Below, one piece after another: positions 1-6,791 of a stretch of 21,051 nt of DNA (position 1 is its first letter; each line of letters opens with the position of its first letter). Under the pieces are notes generated by a model, which saw nothing but the letters and a program-made list of their open reading frames with translations, was not told where the DNA came from and did no database searches. This DNA is from Massilia sp. UBA2709. Its GTDB lineage: Bacteria; Pseudomonadota; Gammaproteobacteria; Burkholderiales; Burkholderiaceae_D. The position numbers were made by a program, and so were the translations under genes. The stretch spans positions 1 through 21,051 of the forward strand of contig DEKZ01000299.1 in NCBI GenBank assembly GCA_002354135.1, written 5' to 3'.

Positions 1-344
1 TCCTCGCGGGCGCGGTCGGCGCCGGCGCCGTCGTCGAGCGCCAGGCCCAGCGCCTTGACGGCCTCGGCCATCTCGGGCGTGGCGCCGCGCACGGCGACCG
101 CGTTCAGGCGGTACTTTTTCAGCAGGTCGACCAGCGCGCGCCAGTCGATATAGGCCGTCCCGGCGGCAATCGCGCCGACGTCGATGACGGCGAATTCATC
201 CTCGAAGAAGTCCGACACCCCGCCGGTCATCTGCTTCAGCGCCGCATCGATGGCGATCGGATCGGACGAATGCAGGATCGCCGAGATCGCGACAACCGTG
301 GAGATCTTGATTTCGATGGGCAGGCTGGACGGACTTTTCGACAT
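1..344 (-). CDS. minC: Septum site-determining protein MinC, N-terminal part (partial)
   Basis: MinC inhibits FtsZ assembly and, with MinD and MinE, keeps the division septum at midcell. About 114 codons are present, from an ATG at 344-342 to the window edge, covering the MinC_N domain and the start of the acidic linker. The match rests on the domain's layout: a beta-strand opening (IEIKIS), a helix with ALKQM, the FAVIDVGAI strand, DWRALVDLLKKYRLNAVAV, and the closing KALGLAL before a DDGAGADRARE linker, which parallels the E. coli MinC N-domain. The C-terminal MinD/FtsZ-binding domain and any minD-minE lie outside. The reading frame starts divergently from phaA. A TAGAAT hexamer at 379-374 on the minus strand could be its -10, but I find no good -35. 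Family assignment is by recognition of the fold pattern, so the identification is strong but not alignment-tested. Confidence 0.88.
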   Translation of the reverse strand, partial: MSKSPSSLPIEIKISTVVAISAILHSSDPIAIDAALKQMTGGVSDFFEDEFAVIDVGAIAAGTAYIDWRALVDLLKKYRLNAVAVRGATPEMAEAVKALGLALDDGAGADRARE

Positions 345-423
345 AAACAGTTCTGGTTGGCTATAGCCCGTGCATTCTACTGTGAAATTTGCTGAAAAGG
401 GCAGCGTTTCCAGCATCATTCCG

Positions 424-465
424 AAGGGCAATTTTAGATGCTTGCCTGTTCCGAAATTTGCCCTT
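424..465. repeat. Imperfect inverted repeat upstream of phaA
   Basis: The arms are AAGGGCAATTTT (424-435) and AAATTTGCCCTT (454-465). They match at 11 of 12 positions around an 18-base spacer. No T-run follows on either strand, so this looks more like an operator or a leader hairpin of minC than a terminator. It lies about 80-120 bases upstream of both the minC start and the FNR-type box. No regulator can be named. Confidence 0.45.
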
Positions 466-536
466 CTTCATGGGGAAAAACGCGCTTTGTACCTGTTGGT
501 CAATACAGGTTGTTTTCCGTGAATAAGCTGATAAGA

Positions 537-577
537 TTGATCTCGATCAAACGCAAACCCGGGTGTGAAATTAACAT
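537..577 (+). promoter_or_regulatory. FNR/ANR-type box and -10 element for phaA-phaB
   Basis: Positions 537-550 read TTGATCTCGATCAA, a perfect match to the FNR/ANR/CRP-family consensus TTGAT-N4-ATCAA. A -10-like TAACAT lies at 572-577. With a start site near 585 the box would be centred at about -41.5, the position used by class II activators that overlap the -35 region, and no separate -35 hexamer is needed. The leader to the phaA ATG would be about 118 bases. The box and hexamer are seen; activation at low oxygen is inferred from how FNR-type proteins work at this spacing. Confidence 0.7.
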
Positions 578-702
578 GCGAGGTTTCCGCCGGGCCGTAC
601 CGGCGGCGATGCGAAGGCGCGGCCCTTTTTTGGCGGCCGGGTCTGCCACCGGCCCGCAAGCGCCCATCAACCCTGGCCCAGCCAGTTATCGGAGAGACAA
701 GC

Positions 703-1881
703 ATGGAAGACGTCGTCATCGTAGCAGCCGGCCGTACCCCGGTCGGCAAATTCGGCGGCTCGCTCGCCAAGATTCCCGCCGCCGAGCTCGGCGCCCACGT
801 GATCCGCCAGTTGCTGGCGAAAACCGGCATCGATCCGGCCAGCGTCAGCGAAGTGATCATGGGCCAGGTGCTCACGGCAGGCGCCGGCCAGAACCCGGCG
901 CGCCAGGCCGCGCTCAAGGGCGGCCTGCCCGACATGGTGCCTGCGCAAACCATCAACATGGTCTGCGGCAGCGGCCTGAAGGCCACCCACCTGGCGGCCC
1001 AGGCCATCAAGTGCGGCGACGCCCAGATCGTCATCGCCGGCGGCCAGGAAAACATGAGCGCCTCGCCGCACGTGCTCCCGAATTCGCGCGACGGCTTCCG
1101 CATGGGCGACGCCAAGCTGGTCGACACCATGATCGTCGACGGCCTGTGGGACGTCTACAACCAGTACCACATGGGCGTGACCGCCGAGAACGTGGCGCGC
1201 AAGTACGAGATCTCGCGCGCCGAGCAGGACGAATTCGCGCTGCAGTCGCAGCTGAAGGCCGAGGCCGCCGTGAAGGAAGGCCGCTTCAAGGACGAGATCA
1301 TCCCGGTGGAAATCCCCTCGAAGAAGGGCGTCACCGTGTTCGACACCGACGAATACCCGAAGCACGGCAGCACCATCGAGGCGCTGGCCAGCCTGCGCCC
1401 GGCATTCAACAAGGAAGGCACCGTGACCGCCGGTAACGCGTCCGGCATCAACGACGGCGCCGCCGCCGTCATCATGATGAGCGCCTCGAAGGCGCGCGAA
1501 CTGGGCTTGACCCCGCTGGCGCGCATCAAGGCCTATTCGTCGGCCGGCCTGGACCCGAGCATCATGGGCATGGGCCCGGTATCGGCCTCGCGCCTGTGCC
1601 TGCAGAAGGCCGGCTGGGCGCACCAGGACGTGGACCTGATGGAAATCAACGAGGCTTTCGCCGCACAGGCGGTCGCCGTCAACAAGGAAATGGGCTGGGA
1701 TACGTCGAAGATCAACGTCAACGGCGGCGCGATCGCGCTGGGGCACCCGATCGGCGCCTCGGGCGCACGCGTCCTGGTCACCCTGCTGCATGAAATGGTG
1801 CGTCGCGACGCCAAGCGTGGCCTGGCCAGCCTGTGCATCGGTGGGGGGATGGGGGTGGCGCTGGCGGTCGAACGCGATTGA
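703..1881 (+). CDS. phaA: Acetyl-CoA acetyltransferase (beta-ketothiolase) PhaA
   Basis: Condenses two acetyl-CoA to acetoacetyl-CoA, the first step of polyhydroxybutyrate synthesis; the reaction is reversible and cytoplasmic. The protein is 392 residues, the usual biosynthetic thiolase length. Catalytic residues sit where they do in the Zoogloea enzyme: nucleophile C88 in NMVCGSG, H348 in ALGHPIGASG, and C378 in LCIGGGMG. NEAFA, another thiolase signature, is also present. The ATG at 703 is chosen because GGAGAG lies at 691-696 with good spacing and the protein then begins MEDVVIVAAGRTPVG, as in the family; the frame is open further upstream to 565 but that part has no thiolase sequence. phaB follows after 61 bases, so the two are almost certainly cotranscribed. 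Expression probably depends on the FNR-type box upstream. A purely degradative role (AtoB) is less likely given phaB. Confidence 0.95.
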   Translation: MEDVVIVAAGRTPVGKFGGSLAKIPAAELGAHVIRQLLAKTGIDPASVSEVIMGQVLTAGAGQNPARQAALKGGLPDMVPAQTINMVCGSGLKATHLAAQAIKCGDAQIVIAGGQENMSASPHVLPNSRDGFRMGDAKLVDTMIVDGLWDVYNQYHMGVTAENVARKYEISRAEQDEFALQSQLKAEAAVKEGRFKDEIIPVEIPSKKGVTVFDTDEYPKHGSTIEALASLRPAFNKEGTVTAGNASGINDGAAAVIMMSASKARELGLTPLARIKAYSSAGLDPSIMGMGPVSASRLCLQKAGWAHQDVDLMEINEAFAAQAVAVNKEMGWDTSKINVNGGAIALGHPIGASGARVLVTLLHEMVRRDAKRGLASLCIGGGMGVALAVERD

Positions 1882-1942
1882 GTGCGGCCGGGCAGCAGCT
1901 ATAGAGTTCTGAAAAGTGACGGACAAAAACTAGGAGAAGACG

Positions 1943-2683
1943 ATGGCTAGAGTAGCATTAGTGACCGGCGGCATGGGCGGCCTGGGCGAAGCGGTGTGCA
2001 TCAAGCTGGCCGCTCTGGGATACACGGTCGTCACGACTCACTCGCCGGGCAACACCAAGGCCGAAAGCTGGCTGGCGGGGATGCGCGAGCAGGGTTACAA
2101 CTTCAAGGCCTATCCCTGCGACGTGGCCGACTACGATTCGGCCCAGGCCTGCGTCAAGCAGGTCGAGCAGGAAGTCGGCCCGGTCGACGTGCTGGTCAAC
2201 AACGCCGGCATCACGCGCGACATGACCTTCAAGAAAATGGACAAAGTCAACTGGGATGCGGTCATCAAGACCAACCTGGACTCGGTGTTCAACATGACGA
2301 AACCCGTCTGCGACGGCATGGTCGAGCGCGGTTGGGGACGCATCATCAACATTTCCTCGGTCAACGGCCAGAAGGGCGCCTTCGGCCAGACCAATTATTC
2401 GGCCGCGAAAGCGGGCATGCACGGCTTCACCAAGGCCCTGGCCCTGGAAGTGGCGCGCAAGGGCGTGACCGTCAACACCATCTCGCCGGGCTACATCGGC
2501 ACCAAGATGGTGATGGACATCCCGAGCGAAGTGCTGGAAACCAAGATCATCCCGCAGATCCCGATGGGCCGCCTGGGTAAGCCGGAAGAAGTGGCCGGCC
2601 TGGTCGCCTATCTGGCGTCGGACGAAGCCGCTTTCGTCACTGGCGCGAATATCGCGATCAATGGTGGGCAGCACATGTACTGA
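1943..2683 (+). CDS. phaB: Acetoacetyl-CoA reductase PhaB
   Basis: NADPH-dependent reduction of acetoacetyl-CoA to (R)-3-hydroxybutyryl-CoA, the monomer used by PHB synthase. The 246-residue protein is a classical short-chain dehydrogenase: the nucleotide-binding TGGMGGLG motif at residues 8-15, NNAG at 86-89, and catalytic S139, Y152 and K156 (NYSAAKAG). The C-terminal GGQHMY is characteristic of PhaB rather than of FabG, as is the PGYIGTKMV segment. Its ATG follows AGGAGA at 1932-1937. It is the second gene of the phaA-phaB unit and is closed by a terminator 20 bases after the stop. The synthase gene phaC is not in the window, so the pathway is split in this genome or phaC lies elsewhere. 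Confidence 0.95.
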   Translation: MARVALVTGGMGGLGEAVCIKLAALGYTVVTTHSPGNTKAESWLAGMREQGYNFKAYPCDVADYDSAQACVKQVEQEVGPVDVLVNNAGITRDMTFKKMDKVNWDAVIKTNLDSVFNMTKPVCDGMVERGWGRIINISSVNGQKGAFGQTNYSAAKAGMHGFTKALALEVARKGVTVNTISPGYIGTKMVMDIPSEVLETKIIPQIPMGRLGKPEEVAGLVAYLASDEAAFVTGANIAINGGQHMY

Positions 2684-2703
2684 TCGCCGTTTCGGCGCAA
2701 TCG

Positions 2704-2742
2704 AAAACACCGCTCCGGCTGCCGGCCGGGCGGTGTTTTTTT
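2704..2742 (+). terminator. Rho-independent terminator of phaA-phaB
   Basis: The stem arms are AAAACACCGC (2704-2713) and GCGGTGTTTT (2730-2739), a perfect 10-bp match enclosing a GC-rich 16-base loop that can pair further. The run of T continues to 2742. It separates phaAB from the next gene cluster. Confidence 0.9.
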
Positions 2743-2852
2743 ATGCGCACGCGAGCGGTGGCGCGCGAACCCTCTGTCAAGCCGCAAGAGCGCGGCCGAT
2801 CCCGGCTAATTTTTGTATCCTGTACCTCACCCCACAGCCAGGCCGATACCCC

Positions 2853-3254
2853 ATGGACGCCAGCGACACCTCTTCCGTCATCGTTCTCCCCAAGCAACTG
2901 CGCTACGAACACTTCGTGCGCCGCGTGGCCGCCACCGGCGAGGTATGGGGGCTGTACCATGACGGCTGGGCGATCGGCAAGACCGACGATGGCGCCCTGG
3001 TGTTTCCGCTCTGGCCCTCGAGCGAACTGGCGCAGCAGTGCGCGGTGCTCGAGTGGGAAGGCTACGAGCCGCATGCCTTTGCCTTGCAGGAGCTACTCGA
3101 CGAATTGCTGCCCCAGCTCGAGCACGACGGCGTGCTGCCGGGCATCACGTATACGCCGGACGAATACGGGCTGACCCCGAGCCACGCAGGGCTGCGCGCC
3201 GACCTCGAATGGCGGCTGCGCGAGCACCGCGAGCAGCTCGACATCAACGAATAA
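2853..3254 (+). CDS. DUF2750 family protein
   Basis: A 133-residue soluble protein of unknown function. Family features are the VWGLYHDGWAIG segment at about residues 30-41, followed by LVFPLWPSSELAQQCA at about 49-64, which is the DUF2750 core, and an acidic helical C-terminus (FALQELLDELLPQLEHDGV). The ATG at 2853 begins MDASDTSSVIVLPK; the frame is open upstream to 2661 but would run through the phaB terminator, so the internal ATG is preferred despite a weak ribosome-binding site. The stop is 16 bases before the next start, suggesting cotranscription with the PLP enzyme. No catalytic residues can be proposed. Confidence 0.85.
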   Translation: MDASDTSSVIVLPKQLRYEHFVRRVAATGEVWGLYHDGWAIGKTDDGALVFPLWPSSELAQQCAVLEWEGYEPHAFALQELLDELLPQLEHDGVLPGITYTPDEYGLTPSHAGLRADLEWRLREHREQLDINE

Positions 3255-3270
3255 CACCGAAGAGACTTCC

Positions 3271-4587
3271 ATGCATCCACTGCCGCAAGACGGGCTGGCC
3301 CTGGCCTGCCTCGATGAACAATTGTTGGTTCCGGGGGTCAAAGGTTTGCCGATCACCGAGCCCCTGCGCCAGGGCGCGATCGCCGTGCAGGGCTGGAACG
3401 TGCTGCATGCCGATACCAGCTTTCCGGTGGCGGTGCTCAAGACCTCCAGCCTGAAGCACAACCTCGACTGGATGCGCCGCTTCTGCGAGCGCCATGGCGT
3501 GTCGCTGGCGCCGCATGGCAAGACGACGATGAGCCCGCAGCTCTTCGGCGCCCAGCTCGCCAACGGCGCCTGGGGCATCACGCTGGCCAGCGCGGCCCAG
3601 GTGCAGGTGGCGCACCGCTTCAATGTGCGTCGCGTGCTGCTGGCGAACCAGCTTATCGCCCCGGCCGACGTCGAGGCCATCCTCGCTCTGCTGCATGGCG
3701 ACCCCGACTTCGAATGCATCGCGCTGGCCGATTCGCTGGCCGGCGTTGCCCGCCTGGCCGAGGCCGTCGCCACTCATCCCTTGCGGCGCCCGCTGCCGGT
3801 GCTGGTCGAGCTGGGGCTGGCCGGCAAACGCGCCGGCTGCCGTACGCCCGAGGAAGCATTGACGGTGGCGCGTGCGGTCGAGGGCGCGCCGGGCCTGCTG
3901 CTGGCCGGCTTCGAGGGCTACGAGGGGTTGCTGGTAACAAGCGACCGCGAGGCCGACCTGCGCGCGGTCGACGCTTTTCTCGCCCAGATGGTTCTACTCG
4001 TGCAAAGCGCCGACGACGAGGGGCTGTTCACGGGGCCGGAGATCCTGCTGTCGGCCGGCGGCTCGTCCTATTTCGACCTGGTCGCGCGCGGCTTTGCGAA
4101 CGTCGGCGGCCTCTCGAAGCCCGTGCGCGCGGTGCTGCGCAGCGGCTGCTACCTGACGAGCGACCACGGCCTGTATCAGCGCCATATCCGCGAACTGAAC
4201 GCGCGCGAGGACGCGCCTGAAGGTCTGCGCCCGGCACTGGAAGTGTGGTCCATGGTGCAGTCGCGTCCCGAGGCTGACCTCGCCATCCTCACGATGGGCA
4301 AGCGCGACGCGTCGTACGACGCCGACCTGCCGGCGCCGCTGTTCTACCACCGCCCCGGTCCAGGCGCGCCGGCCGCGCTGCCGCCGGGCTGCGACATCGT
4401 CAAGCTGAACGACCAGCACGCCTACCTGCGCCTGCCCGAAGGCCATCCGCTGTGCGCCGAGCTGGCGGTGGGCGACCTGGTCGGCTGCGGCATTTCGCAT
4501 CCGTGCACGACCTTCGACAAGTGGCAGCTGCTGCTGGCGGTGGACGACCATTACGTCGTGCGCGGCGCCTTCAATACCTTCTTCTGA
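3271..4587 (+). CDS. Zn/PLP-dependent D-serine dehydratase-like enzyme (amino acid deaminase)
   Basis: Fold-type III PLP enzyme of the D-threonine aldolase / eukaryotic-type D-serine dehydratase (DSD) group, probably deaminating or cleaving a D-hydroxy amino acid. The 438-residue protein has the alanine-racemase-like N-terminal barrel with the PLP lysine K84 in APHGKTTMSP, and a C-terminal domain carrying H410 and C412 in SHPCTTFDKW. That His-x-Cys pair matches the zinc ligands described for DSD. GRYD-type motifs of other PLP folds are absent. The ATG at 3271 is preceded by GAAGAGA. The substrate cannot be read from sequence: D-serine, D-threonine or another beta-hydroxy-D-amino acid are all possible. 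Proline iminopeptidase follows after 51 bases, which loosely fits amino-acid salvage. Confidence 0.85.
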   Translation: MHPLPQDGLALACLDEQLLVPGVKGLPITEPLRQGAIAVQGWNVLHADTSFPVAVLKTSSLKHNLDWMRRFCERHGVSLAPHGKTTMSPQLFGAQLANGAWGITLASAAQVQVAHRFNVRRVLLANQLIAPADVEAILALLHGDPDFECIALADSLAGVARLAEAVATHPLRRPLPVLVELGLAGKRAGCRTPEEALTVARAVEGAPGLLLAGFEGYEGLLVTSDREADLRAVDAFLAQMVLLVQSADDEGLFTGPEILLSAGGSSYFDLVARGFANVGGLSKPVRAVLRSGCYLTSDHGLYQRHIRELNAREDAPEGLRPALEVWSMVQSRPEADLAILTMGKRDASYDADLPAPLFYHRPGPGAPAALPPGCDIVKLNDQHAYLRLPEGHPLCAELAVGDLVGCGISHPCTTFDKWQLLLAVDDHYVVRGAFNTFF

Positions 4588-4605
4588 AAGGACGGGGCGG
4601 TAGGC

Positions 4606-4611
4606 TACAAT
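4606..4611 (+). promoter_or_regulatory. Candidate -10 element for the iminopeptidase gene
   Basis: TACAAT in the context GGCTACAAT lies 27 bases upstream of the ATG at 4639. The only possible -35, TTCTGA at 4582-4587, is poor (18-base spacer). It may give the iminopeptidase some independent expression inside the cluster. Confidence 0.35.
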
Positions 4612-4638
4612 TCTTGCTCGACCTTCAAGAGAGCCGCC

Positions 4639-5595
4639 ATGCCTGCCACCCCGCCGTCGCTGTTCCCCCCGATCCAGCCCATCCGCCACGGCATGCTCGC
4701 CGTCGACGAGCTGCACACGATCTACTGGGAGGAGGTCGGCAACCCGAACGGCATCCCGGTGCTGTTCCTGCACGGCGGCCCGGGCGCCGGCCTCTCTCCC
4801 CAGCACCGCCGCTTCTTCGACCCGCATGCCTACCGCGTGATCCTGTTCGACCAGCGCGGCGCCGGCAAGTCGACACCGCTGGGCGAATGGCGCAACAACA
4901 CGACGCAGTTGCTGATCGAGGACATCGAGCGCCTGCGCGTCATGTTCGGCATCTCGCAGTGGCTGGTGTTCGGCGGCTCCTGGGGCTCGACGCTGGCGCT
5001 GGCCTATGGCCAGGCGCACCCCGAACGCTGCCTCGGTTTCGTCCTGCGCGGGATCTTCCTGTGCACCGCCGCCGAAGTCGACTGGTTCCTGCACGGCGTG
5101 CAGTGGTTCTATCCCGAGCTGTACGAGGAATTCATCGCGCCGATCCCGCCCGCCGAGCGCGGCGAGCTGCTGCAGGCCTATGCGCGCCGCCTGCTGTGCG
5201 ACGACCCGGCCGTCTACTGGCCGGCCGCGCGCGCCTGGAGCCGCTTCGAGGGGCGGCGGGTGTTCCTGCTGCCCCAGGAAGAAGAGCAGTCCTCCGACAC
5301 GCTCGACCTCGGCGTGGGCCGCCTCGAGGCGCATTACATGGCCAACGGCGCCTTCCTCTCGGAAGACCAGCTGGTGCGCAACATCGGGCGCATCGCCCAC
5401 CTGCCGGCGGTGATCGTGCAGGGCCGCTACGACGTGATCTGCCCGCCGCTGTCGGCGCACCGCCTGCACGCGGCGTGGCCCGGCGCGAAGCTGCGCATGA
5501 TCCCGGACGCCGGGCACGGCGCGCTCGAGACGGGCATCGCGCGCGCGCTGGTCGGCGCCACCGAACAGTTCAAGCGCCACAAGCGTTTCGATTGA
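4639..5595 (+). CDS. pip: Proline iminopeptidase (S33 alpha/beta-hydrolase)
   Basis: Releases N-terminal proline from peptides in the cytoplasm. The 318-residue length and motif order fit the Xanthomonas-type enzyme: oxyanion-hole HGGPGAG at 45-51, DQRGAGKS at 71-78, nucleophile S114 in GGSWGSTLAL, acid D265 in QGRYDVICP, and H293 in PDAGHGALE. The N-terminal FPPIQPIRHGMLAVDELHTIYWEE block, of which PIQP and HTIYWEE are the recognisable parts, is also typical. AAGAGAG precedes the ATG at 4639. It is read in the same direction as its neighbours and probably part of their transcript. No signal peptide is seen. Confidence 0.92.
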   Translation: MPATPPSLFPPIQPIRHGMLAVDELHTIYWEEVGNPNGIPVLFLHGGPGAGLSPQHRRFFDPHAYRVILFDQRGAGKSTPLGEWRNNTTQLLIEDIERLRVMFGISQWLVFGGSWGSTLALAYGQAHPERCLGFVLRGIFLCTAAEVDWFLHGVQWFYPELYEEFIAPIPPAERGELLQAYARRLLCDDPAVYWPAARAWSRFEGRRVFLLPQEEEQSSDTLDLGVGRLEAHYMANGAFLSEDQLVRNIGRIAHLPAVIVQGRYDVICPPLSAHRLHAAWPGAKLRMIPDAGHGALETGIARALVGATEQFKRHKRFD

Positions 5596-5630
5596 AGCCG
5601 GCGCGCTTTCTGCGCCGCGCGTGCGGCTGC

Positions 5631-5636
5631 TACACT
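5631..5636 (+). promoter_or_regulatory. Candidate -10 element for the DUF2721 gene
   Basis: TACACT lies in the context GCTGCTACACTACG, about 39 bases upstream of the ATG at 5675. The candidate -35 (TTTCTG, 18-base spacer) is weak. It sits in the 79-base gap after the iminopeptidase, the largest gap inside the cluster, which makes a separate start plausible. Confidence 0.3.
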
Positions 5637-5674
5637 ACGCCTGACACACCCACAAAGCCAAGAAACGTGTTCCC

Positions 5675-6130
5675 ATGAATATCCAGATTAGCGACATCGG
5701 CCACATGATCCAGCTGGCGATCGCGCCCGTGTTCCTGCTGACCGGCGTGGCGACCAAGCTGACGGTGCTGACCAACCGGCTGGCGCGCATCATCGACCGC
5801 ACCCGCGTGCTGGAGGACCGGCTGCACATCGCCGCCAACGAAGAGTACACCGAGGAGCTCGAGGTGCTGTACCAGCGCTCGCACCTGATCAACTACGCGA
5901 TCAGCTCGAGCACCGGTTGCGGCTTCCTGGTCTGCCTGGTCATTGCCATGCTGTTCCTGGGCGACTCCACCAACATCAAGCTCGACAAGTACATCGCCGC
6001 CTCCTTCGTGCTGGCGATGCTCGGCCTGATCTTCAGTTTCGTCTTTTTCCTGCGCGAGATCTTCATCTCCTCGCGCTTCATGCGCATGCGCCACGACGTC
6101 AGCCTGGCGCCGCCGACGCGCCGCACCTAA
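5675..6130 (+). CDS. DUF2721 family inner-membrane protein
   Basis: A 151-residue membrane protein of unknown function. It opens with a hydrophobic helix (about residues 8-28, HMIQLAIAPVFLLTGVATKL) followed by the conserved NRLARIIDRTR segment, then a charged helical region rich in Glu (residues 49-70), and two further membrane helices at about 79-100 (TGCGFLVCLVIAMLFLG) and 108-130 (AASFVLAMLGLIFSFVFFL). This TM - charged helix - TM - TM layout with the NRLxRIxDRxR motif is the DUF2721 pattern. The C-terminus is basic and probably cytoplasmic. The next gene starts 19 bases after the stop. Confidence 0.82.
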   Translation: MNIQISDIGHMIQLAIAPVFLLTGVATKLTVLTNRLARIIDRTRVLEDRLHIAANEEYTEELEVLYQRSHLINYAISSSTGCGFLVCLVIAMLFLGDSTNIKLDKYIAASFVLAMLGLIFSFVFFLREIFISSRFMRMRHDVSLAPPTRRT

Positions 6131-6149
6131 CCCAAGAATCGAGTACCCC

Positions 6150-6605
6150 ATGCACGACTACCAGCGCCCTCCCACCCTGCACCGCTACGGCATGCGCAGC
6201 GACCTCGAGCAGGCGCTCACGGCCGGACAGTTCCGGCTCGTCCCGACCGGCGGCTTTTTGACCGTCTCGTTCTCGCGCGCCTGGAACAAGGCCCTGTTCG
6301 ACGTGCTCGCGCCGGCCGACTGCTGCCTGGTGATCCACAATACCGAGGAATTCGGCGAACGCCTGCACCGCGCGGTGCAGCGCGCGCTGCCCAACTGGGC
6401 CGGCATCGACGGCGCCGTCGAATACGGCAGCCGTTCGCCGCTGGGCGCCGCCTTTACCAAGAGCGCGGCCCAGTCGCGCGAGCAGGAATGGCAGTTCGCC
6501 TGGCGCTCGCTGTCGCCGAATGCGAGCCTGAATCCGGTCGTGGTGCGGATCGGCAGCATCGAGCAGTTTGCGGAGTTGCGGGCGCCGGAGAGTCATCTGG
6601 TGTAA
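6150..6605 (+). CDS. Conserved-looking protein of unknown function
   Basis: A 151-residue soluble protein that I do not recognise. It has no signal peptide or membrane helix. Visible features are an N-terminal LHRYGMRSDLEQAL followed by FRLVPTGGFLTVSFSRAWN, a DCCLVIH strand, FGERLHRAVQRALPNWAGID, and a C-terminal EWQFAWRS ... LNPVVVRIGSIEQFAEL. The 'short Leu-x-Arg-Tyr start, then a helix, then a strand' opening faintly recalls DUF2971-like proteins, but the central NDPFD-type motif of that family is missing, so I do not make that call. The 19-base spacing to the DUF2721 gene and normal GC-rich third positions support a real gene, last in the cluster. Confidence 0.75.
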   Translation: MHDYQRPPTLHRYGMRSDLEQALTAGQFRLVPTGGFLTVSFSRAWNKALFDVLAPADCCLVIHNTEEFGERLHRAVQRALPNWAGIDGAVEYGSRSPLGAAFTKSAAQSREQEWQFAWRSLSPNASLNPVVVRIGSIEQFAELRAPESHLV

Positions 6606-6642
6606 GTGGTTGTTTGCGTGCCTTGGTGGTTGCCGAGGTACG

Positions 6643-6712
6643 ACCGCGTGGGCACAGGTGCCCACCCTACGAAAGCACGCCGTTGTAGGGTGGACTCCCG
6701 AGTCCACGCGGT
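6643..6712. repeat. Pair of facing REP-like hairpin units
   Basis: Two 28-base units (6643-6670 and 6685-6712) lie in opposite orientation, 14 bases apart. Read in the same sense, both have the outer arms GTAGGGTGG and CCACGCGGT. Inside, one has GCAC/GTGC and the other ACTC/GAGT, so the stem changes are compensated on both sides. A partial third unit is at 11080-11104. This is the layout of REP/BIME elements, which are spread by RAYT transposases; no RAYT gene is in the window. Confidence 0.75.
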
Positions 6713-6791
6713 ACAAGGCATGCGCCTCGAAAAGCCGAAGCCGGCTGACGTTTAGAACCCCCGCTCCACGATTTCACGGTTTAATGCCGTG

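Larger units (their letters stand above)
345..702. other. Divergent regulatory gap between minC and phaA
   Basis: These 358 bases hold no convincing gene. They are clearly less GC-rich than the flanking genes up to about 570. Visible in them are a 10-bp palindrome at 359-368, an imperfect inverted repeat at 424-435/454-465, an FNR/ANR-type box at 537-550 and a -10-like hexamer at 572-577. Open frames crossing the gap from 438 and 565 are forward extensions or shadows of phaA and have no recognisable protein content before position 703. Confidence 0.7.

Noticed and set aside
359..368. GGCTATAGCC palindrome upstream of minC
   Set aside because: It is only ten bases and lies in the short minC leader; without conservation data it is not distinguishable from chance.
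345..702. PhaR/PhbF-type repressor site upstream of phaA
   Set aside because: I looked for the TGC-N3-GCAA type of motif as I remember it and found no convincing match.
438..1436. Long plus-strand open frame of 332 codons over the start of phaA
   Set aside because: It is very Arg/Gly/Pro-rich, runs out of frame over the well-supported phaA, and has no domain; it is a shadow frame of GC-rich DNA.
667..1926. 419-codon open frame antisense to phaA
   Set aside because: It lies opposite an intact thiolase with all catalytic residues and has the His/Asp/Arg-rich composition of a reverse-complement shadow.
3994..5580. 528-codon antisense open frame across the PLP enzyme and iminopeptidase genes
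   Set aside because: It spans two recognisable sense genes and their gap, has no motif, and shows the composition expected of a shadow.
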